A stretch of 64,000 bases of DNA. Source: Streptomyces albofaciens JCM 4342. GTDB taxonomy: Bacteria > Actinomycetota > Actinomycetes > Streptomycetales > Streptomycetaceae. Below are positions 58,975 through 64,000 of this stretch, in pieces. The DNA is taken from NCBI RefSeq assembly GCF_008634025.1, contig NZ_PDCM01000001.1, positions 1,048,501 through 1,112,500 of the forward strand. Direction: 5' to 3'. The position numbers were made by a program, and so were the translations under genes. The stretch's first letter is position 1. Every line of letters begins with the position of its first letter. A model generated the notes under the pieces. It saw only the letters and a program-made list of their open reading frames with translations. It had not been told where the DNA came from and searched no databases.

Positions 58975-59280
58975 GAAAAAACCGCCCACCGGTCGCACAA
59001 ACCGGGCACCAGGCCCTACTTCTGAGGCCGTAGGCCCCTGACGCCGCAAAAATGTGCGGTTTCAGCGGTGTTAAAGAGATCCTTACGGGGCGGCTGGTCC
59101 ACCCGTTCCCGAGGTCGCAATCCCTGATCAACGGGGGTGTCCAACGCTTCGGAGGGTACGGTGGTTCCCCCGTGGAGCTATGGCGTCGATCACGAAGGCG
59201 CGGAGTGTAGCAGATGCCCCCCGCAACCTTGTGAAGGGGCTCACGAGGGGTGCTCCGAGTGGGGGTGGATACTCGATTGC

Positions 59281-60693
59281 ATGAGCACCACGGAGCGTCC
59301 CAGGATCCTCGTTGTAGGCGGTGGGTACGTAGGTTTGTACGCGGCACGCCGCATCCTCAAGAAGATGCGGTACGGCGAGGCGACGGTCACGGTCGTCGAC
59401 CCGCGCTCGTACATGACGTACCAGCCCTTCCTCCCTGAAGCTGCTGCCGGCAGCATCTCTCCCCGCCACGTCGTGGTGCCGCTGCGACGCGTGCTCCCGA
59501 AGGCGGAGGTCCTCACCGGCCGCGTCACCACGATCGACCAGGACCGCAAGGTCGCCACGATCGCGCCGCTGGTCGGCGAGGCGTACGAGCTGCCCTTCGA
59601 CTACCTGGTCATCGCCATGGGCGCGGTCTCCCGCACCTTCCCGATCCCCGGCCTCGCCGAGAACGGCATCGGCATGAAGGGCATCGAGGAGGCCATCGGC
59701 CTGCGCAACCACGTGCTGGAGCAGCTCGACAAGGCCGACTCCACGACCGACGAGGAGGTCCGCCGCAAGGCGCTGACCTTCGTCTTCGTCGGCGGCGGCT
59801 TCGCCGGCGCGGAGACCGTCGGCGAGGTCGAGGACATGGCCCGCGACGCCGCGAAGTACTACAAGAACGTCAAGCGCGAAGACATGCGCTTCATTCTGGT
59901 CGACGTCGCGGACAAGATCCTGCCCGAGGTCGGCCCGAAGCTCGGCGCGTACGGCAAGGAGCACCTGGAGAGCCGCGGGGTCGAGATCTACCTCGGCACC
60001 AGCACCAAGTCCTGCGTCGACGGCCACGTGGTGCTGAGCAACGACCTGGAGGTCGACGCCAACACCATCGTGTGGACCGCCGGCGTCAAGCCGAACCCGG
60101 CGCTCTCCCGCTTCGGTCTGCCGCTGGGCCCGCGCGGCCACGTGGACACCCAGGCCACCCTCCAGGTGCAGGGCACCGACTACATCTGGGCGGCCGGCGA
60201 CAACGCCCAGGTCCCGGACCTGGTCGGCCGCAAGGCGGGCAACGAGAACGCCTGGTGCCCGCCGAACGCCCAGCACGCGCTGCGCCAGGCCAAGGTCCTC
60301 GGCGACAACGTGATCTCCGGTATGCGGGGCTTCCCGCAGAAGGAGTACAGCCACGCCAACAAGGGCGCGGTCGCGGGCCTGGGTCTGCACAAGGGCGTCG
60401 CGATGATCGTCCTGGGCAAGACCAAGATCAAGCTGAAGGGCCGGCTGGCCTGGTACATGCACCGCGCGTACCACGGCATGGCGATGCCGACCTTCAACCG
60501 CAAGATCCGCGTCTTCGCCGACTGGACCCTCGGCATGTTCCTCAAGCGCGAGATCACCTCGCTCGGCGCCATGGAGAACCCCCGCGAGGAGTTCTACGAG
60601 GCCGCCAAGCCGGCCCCGGCGCCCGCCGCCGCGGCCGACGACAAGGCGAAGGCCGACGACAACAGCGACAAGGCGAAGGCCAAGGCTTCCTGA
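59281..60693 (+). CDS. ndh: Type II NADH dehydrogenase (NDH-2)
   Basis: Single-subunit, non-proton-pumping NADH:menaquinone oxidoreductase, membrane-peripheral. 470 aa. FAD-binding RILVVGGGYVGLYAARRIL (about residues 9-27), NAD-binding FVFVGGGFAGAETVGE (about 165-180), and the second FAD motif IWAAGDNAQVPD, followed by AWCPPNAQHALRQAK near the quinone site. The Arg/Lys-rich C-terminal region probably binds membrane lipids, and a Ala/Lys/Asp tail ends the protein. The ATG at 59281 has only weak upstream complementarity; the reading frame is open earlier but the conserved N-terminus begins here. Confidence 0.94.
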   Translation: MSTTERPRILVVGGGYVGLYAARRILKKMRYGEATVTVVDPRSYMTYQPFLPEAAAGSISPRHVVVPLRRVLPKAEVLTGRVTTIDQDRKVATIAPLVGEAYELPFDYLVIAMGAVSRTFPIPGLAENGIGMKGIEEAIGLRNHVLEQLDKADSTTDEEVRRKALTFVFVGGGFAGAETVGEVEDMARDAAKYYKNVKREDMRFILVDVADKILPEVGPKLGAYGKEHLESRGVEIYLGTSTKSCVDGHVVLSNDLEVDANTIVWTAGVKPNPALSRFGLPLGPRGHVDTQATLQVQGTDYIWAAGDNAQVPDLVGRKAGNENAWCPPNAQHALRQAKVLGDNVISGMRGFPQKEYSHANKGAVAGLGLHKGVAMIVLGKTKIKLKGRLAWYMHRAYHGMAMPTFNRKIRVFADWTLGMFLKREITSLGAMENPREEFYEAAKPAPAPAAAADDKAKADDNSDKAKAKAS

Positions 60694-60741
60694 CCTTCCC
60701 GTTGGGGTGACGCCGCCCGGCGCGCGTCCCCCGTACACCAC

Positions 60742-60787
60742 CGCCGAAGGGGCGGCTGCCATCCGTGGTGCGGCCGCCCCTTCGGCG
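60742..60787. terminator. Terminator hairpin after ndh
   Basis: Perfect 15-bp inverted repeat (60742-60756 and 60773-60787) with a 16-nt loop, 48 nt after the ndh stop, in the 225-bp gap before the cfa gene. Confidence 0.7.
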
Positions 60788-60918
60788 TATTCGTTGTGGC
60801 GCACCGTGGTCGTTTTGCTGTTCCCTTACGAACGAGCGGGACTACCGGGACTCCCGAACGGCGTTTACGTGGTGGGTGAAACTTCTTCACCCGTCCCGTC
60901 AACACGGAGGTGTGCGAC

Positions 60919-62229
60919 ATGGCCGACGCCGCTGGACGGCTCTCCAAGCTCGCCGAGGAGGTGCTGGGAGCCCCGCTCCCGGTCCGCATCCGCGCCTGGG
61001 ACCGCAGCGAGTACGGCCCGCCGGGAGCACCCGTGCTGGTGATACGCAACCGCCGCGCCCTTCGCCGTCTCCTGTTCAAACCGGGCGAGTTGGGCCTCGC
61101 GCGCGCTTGGGTGGCCGGTGACATCGACGTGGAGGGCGATCTGTACAAGGCCCTGGACCTGTTGTCGGGGCTGATCTGGGAACGCGGTACGGCCGCCGAG
61201 AAGCCACAGCGTGCCGCCGTCCTGCGCGCTCTGGCCAAGCCGGAGATCCGCGCCGCTGCCCGCGAACTGGTGGCCCTGGCGGGCCTCCCCGTACCGCCCA
61301 AGCCGCCCGCCGAAGAGGCCCCCAAGAGCCACGGCCCGCTGCACACCCTGCGCCGCGACAAGGAAGCCATCAGCCACCACTACGACGTGGGCAACGACTT
61401 CTACGAGCTGGTGCTCGGCCCGTCGATGGTCTACTCGTGCGCGTACTGGGAGGGCCCGGACGCCACCCTGGAAGAGGCCCAGCGCGACAAGCTGGACCTG
61501 ATCTGCCGCAAGCTGCGCCTGGAGGAGGGACAGCGGCTGCTCGACGTGGGCTGCGGCTGGGGCTCGATGGCGCTGCACGCGGCCCGTGAGTACGGCGTAC
61601 GGGTCGTCGGCATCACCCTCTCCGAGGAACAGGCCGCCTACGGCCGCAAGCGCGTCGCCGAGGCCGGTCTCGCGGACCGTATCGAGATCCGTGTCCAGGA
61701 CTACCGCGAGGTCCACGACGAGCCGTTCGACGCGATCTCCTCGATCGGCATGGCCGAGCACGTCGGCCGCGCCCGCTACGCCGAGTACGCCGCCGACCTG
61801 TACGCGCTGCTCAAGCCCGGCGGACGGCTGCTCAACCACCAGATCGCGCGCCGCCCGCTGGCGGACGAGGACTCCTACCACGTCGACGAGTTCATCGACC
61901 GGTACGTCTTCCCGGACGGCGAGCTGGCCCCGGTCGGCCGCACCGTCGGGCAGCTGGAGGACGCCGGGTTCGAGGTACGGGACGTGGAGGCGATCCGCGA
62001 GCACTACGCGCTGACGCTGCGCGCCTGGGTGGCCAACCTGGAGGCGCACTGGAAGGAGGCGGTACGGCTGACGACGCCGGGCCGGGCCCGGGTGTGGCGG
62101 CTGTACATGGCCGCCTCCGCGCTGTCCTTCGAGCGCAACCGGATAGGCGTCAACCAGGTCCTGGCCGTCCGCACGCCGGAGTCCGGCACCTCGGGGCTGC
62201 CGCTGCGCGCCCGCGAGTGGCGCGGCTGA
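60919..62229 (+). CDS. cfa: Cyclopropane-fatty-acyl-phospholipid synthase
   Basis: SAM-dependent methylation of unsaturated phospholipid acyl chains. 436 aa: an N-terminal lipid-binding region (about residues 1-140) and a methyltransferase with LDVGCGWGS (SAM motif I), HYDVGNDFYELVLGPSMVYSCAYWE and GITLSEEQAAYGRKRV, plus the catalytic-region SSIGMAEHVG. The ATG at 60919 is chosen because CGGAGG lies 8 nt upstream; a GTG at 60910 would add three residues. Together with the desaturase in this window it can modify membrane lipids, though the genes are unlinked. Confidence 0.93.
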   Translation: MADAAGRLSKLAEEVLGAPLPVRIRAWDRSEYGPPGAPVLVIRNRRALRRLLFKPGELGLARAWVAGDIDVEGDLYKALDLLSGLIWERGTAAEKPQRAAVLRALAKPEIRAAARELVALAGLPVPPKPPAEEAPKSHGPLHTLRRDKEAISHHYDVGNDFYELVLGPSMVYSCAYWEGPDATLEEAQRDKLDLICRKLRLEEGQRLLDVGCGWGSMALHAAREYGVRVVGITLSEEQAAYGRKRVAEAGLADRIEIRVQDYREVHDEPFDAISSIGMAEHVGRARYAEYAADLYALLKPGGRLLNHQIARRPLADEDSYHVDEFIDRYVFPDGELAPVGRTVGQLEDAGFEVRDVEAIREHYALTLRAWVANLEAHWKEAVRLTTPGRARVWRLYMAASALSFERNRIGVNQVLAVRTPESGTSGLPLRAREWRG

Positions 62230-62240
62230 CCGAACGGGAA

Positions 62241-62300
62241 CACGACGGAGCCCCGGTGTCCGGACCGCGCGCGGCGGCCGGACACCGGGGCTCCGTCGTG
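62241..62300. terminator. Long bidirectional terminator (23-bp perfect stem)
   Basis: Arms 62241-62263 and 62278-62300 are perfect 23-bp complements around a 14-nt loop, between the converging cfa and ABC-permease genes (stops at 62229 and 62305). It is the longest perfect hairpin noticed in the window. Confidence 0.85.
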
Positions 62301-62304
62301 CCGG

Positions 62305-64000
62305 CTATTCGGCCTTGATCGCCGCCAGCATGTTCAGCTTCGCGGCCCGCCGGGCCGGCCACAGCGCGGCCAGCATGCCGACCACCGCGGCGAGCGCCAG
62401 GAAGATGCCCATCCGGCCCCACGGCAGCACCAGCTCGTAGGTGTCCATCGAGGCGCCGATCAGCTCACCGGCCGCCCAGCCGAAGAAGACGCCCAGGCCG
62501 ATGCCGAGGACCCCGCCGAACAGCGCGATCACCAGCGACTCCAGCCGCACCATCCGCTTGATGCCGACCCGGTCCAGGCCGATCGCCCGCAGCATGCCGA
62601 TCTCCTGCTGCCGCTCGAAGACCGACATGGCCAGGGTGTTGACCACGCCGAGCACCGCGACGACCACGGCCATGGCGAGCAGCCCGTAGAGCATGTTCAG
62701 CATCAGGTTGACCATCTGCGCGATGCCCTCGGACACGTCCTTCTTGTCCTGGACGGAGATCGCCGGGTTCTTGCCGAGGGTTTCGACCAGGGCGTCCTTG
62801 GTGGCCTCGGTGGCGCCGTCCTTGGTCTTGACCATCACCTGCATGTCGGTGGGGTGCTTCTGGTGCGGGGCCAGCACGGAGGTGTCCAGCATGATCCCCT
62901 GGAGCATGTCGTTGCCCTCGTAGACGCCGGAGACGGTGAGGCGGCCCTTCTCGCCGTCCTCGAACGTCGCCGCGAAGGTCGAGCCGACCTGCCAGCCGTG
63001 CCGGTTCGCCGTGCCGCTGTCGACGACCGCGCGGTTCGCCTTCGCCTCGCCGAGCCCGTCGAAGGAGCCCGCGGTGAACTTCAGGTTCGTCAGCTCACCG
63101 ATCGCCTTGCCGTCGACCCCGGTCAGGTACTCCGTCTCGCCGCCGATCCGGGCGGGGGAGTTGCGCAGCGGACTGGAAGCGGTGACCTTCGGGTCGGCCG
63201 CCAGCTTCTTCGCCACGTCGGGGGAGAGCGGGCCGCGGTTGGCCATGCCGACGACGTAGTCCGCCTTCAGGGCGTCGGTCGCCATCTTGTCGACGCCCTT
63301 CTGGACGCTGCCCGCGATCACGGTCAGGCCGGTGACCAGGGTGAGCCCGATCATCAGGGCGGAGGCCGTGGCGGCCGTGCGGCGCGGGTTGCGCACCGCG
63401 TTCTGCCGGGCCAGCTTGCCCGAGATGCCGAAGGCGCGCAGGACGGGCGCGGCGGCCGCGATCAGCGGGCGGGACAGCAGCGGCGTCAGCACGAAGACAC
63501 CGATCAGCAGCAGCCCGGCGCCCAGGCCCATCAGCGCCTTGCCCTCGTCGGCGCCCACGGCGGTGGCACCCAGCACGCAGGCGGTGCCCGCGGCGGCCAG
63601 CACCGCGCCGATGGCGTTCCGTACGACCAGGGACTTGGTGGTCGCCGCGGCGTGCACGCTGTTCATCGCGGCGACCGGCGGGATCTTCGCGGCGCGGCGG
63701 CCCGGCAGCCAGGCGGCGAGCACCGTCACCACGATGCCGACCAGCAGCGAGGCGACGACCGTGGACGGGGCCACGACCAGCGGGCCGTCCGGGACGGTGC
63801 CGAGCGCGCCGGTCAGCGCGCGCAGCCCGGCGCCGATGCCGATACCGGCCAGCAGGCCCGTGACGGCGGCGACCGCGCCGACCACGAACGCCTCGATGAG
63901 CACCGAGCGGGTGACCTGGCGGCGGCTCGCGCCGACCGCCCGCATCAGGGCCAGCTCCTTGGTGCGCTGGGCGACCAGCATGGTGAAGGTGTTGGCGATG
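62305..64000 (-). CDS. ABC transporter permease, FtsX/MacB type (5' part outside window)
   Basis: At least 565 codons in view; the N-terminus lies beyond 64000. The visible part has the FtsX-type loops NTFTMLVAQRTKELALMRAVGASRRQVTRSVLIEAF and, in the second half, VFERQQEIGMLRAIGLDRVGIKRMVRLESLVI, with hydrophobic segments in two blocks (a repeated FtsX architecture of two permease domains) separated by a large extracytoplasmic MacB-type domain. The C-terminus ends AKLNMLAAIKAE. Such proteins pair with an ATPase, probably encoded to the right, to export lipoproteins, peptides or drugs. Substrate unknown. Confidence 0.9.
   Translation of the reverse strand, partial: IANTFTMLVAQRTKELALMRAVGASRRQVTRSVLIEAFVVGAVAAVTGLLAGIGIGAGLRALTGALGTVPDGPLVVAPSTVVASLLVGIVVTVLAAWLPGRRAAKIPPVAAMNSVHAAATTKSLVVRNAIGAVLAAAGTACVLGATAVGADEGKALMGLGAGLLLIGVFVLTPLLSRPLIAAAAPVLRAFGISGKLARQNAVRNPRRTAATASALMIGLTLVTGLTVIAGSVQKGVDKMATDALKADYVVGMANRGPLSPDVAKKLAADPKVTASSPLRNSPARIGGETEYLTGVDGKAIGELTNLKFTAGSFDGLGEAKANRAVVDSGTANRHGWQVGSTFAATFEDGEKGRLTVSGVYEGNDMLQGIMLDTSVLAPHQKHPTDMQVMVKTKDGATEATKDALVETLGKNPAISVQDKKDVSEGIAQMVNLMLNMLYGLLAMAVVVAVLGVVNTLAMSVFERQQEIGMLRAIGLDRVGIKRMVRLESLVIALFGGVLGIGLGVFFGWAAGELIGASMDTYELVLPWGRMGIFLALAAVVGMLAALWPARRAAKLNMLAAIKAE

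Overview
The window is about 73% GC by eye. GTG and TTG starts are common, codons end in G or C, and strong GC-rich hairpins sit between converging genes. It looks like chromosomal core DNA of a Streptomyces (Actinomycetota). From memory, the gene order (gal operon, ppc, rplY-pth, glmU-prs, tRNA-Gln, mfd, rpf genes, eno-divIC-ppx, ndh, cfa) follows the S. coelicolor chromosome between roughly SCO3138 and SCO3090. That synteny was not checked here.

Layout. 1-3.3 kb: galT-galE-galK, translationally coupled (Leloir pathway), then an orphan LuxR-type response regulator. 4.4-7.7 kb: a GH42 beta-galactosidase, which would feed galactose to the Leloir genes, and an SDR oxidoreductase. 7.7-9.6 kb: divergent tamR/tam (trans-aconitate methyltransferase) and a VOC protein. 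9.6-11.4 kb: a delta-9 desaturase with its TetR partner and a clear operator. 11.7-15.7 kb: ppc, a small caspase-fold/CHAT-like protein and a membrane protein. 15.8-20.9 kb: a minus-strand housekeeping block of pth, rplY, prs, glmU and tRNA-Gln(UUG), with an HTH/LAGLIDADG-like gene ending 8 nt before the tRNA. 21-22.6 kb: an orphan NarL-type sensor kinase.

22.6-27.8 kb is the most unusual part. Four genes combine toxin-type enzyme folds (a YwqJ-like deaminase, a WHH/HNH nuclease and an XOO_2897-like deaminase) with three SUKH immunity-type domains, and none carries an export signal. It is followed by an LCP-family enzyme, a coiled-coil DivIVA-like protein, a DHA2 drug-exporter-like MFS protein and mfd (to 35.8 kb). 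36-41 kb holds small secreted or membrane proteins: a lipoprotein, a CPT-like kinase lacking the Walker A lysine, a DUF2079 protein, a secreted HNH nuclease and a DUF4190-type membrane protein.

41-48 kb: an N6-adenine methylase/TRD protein with an altered catalytic motif (HPPF), a membrane protein coupled to a Ser/Thr kinase, a SurA-N-like lipoprotein and MazG. 48-52 kb: an MFS exporter/LysR pair, a DUF6479 protein and a cytochrome P450. 52-54.4 kb: two resuscitation-promoting factors, the second behind a c-di-AMP (ydaO) riboswitch. 54.8-64 kb: eno-divIC-DUF501-ppx, a Phd/RelE toxin-antitoxin pair, ndh with a Rex-type operator far upstream, cyclopropane fatty-acid synthase, and an FtsX-type ABC permease that runs off the window edge.

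There are no CRISPR arrays, insertion sequences, prophage genes or rRNA genes. All functional calls rest on reading motifs in the translated sequence; no database search was run.
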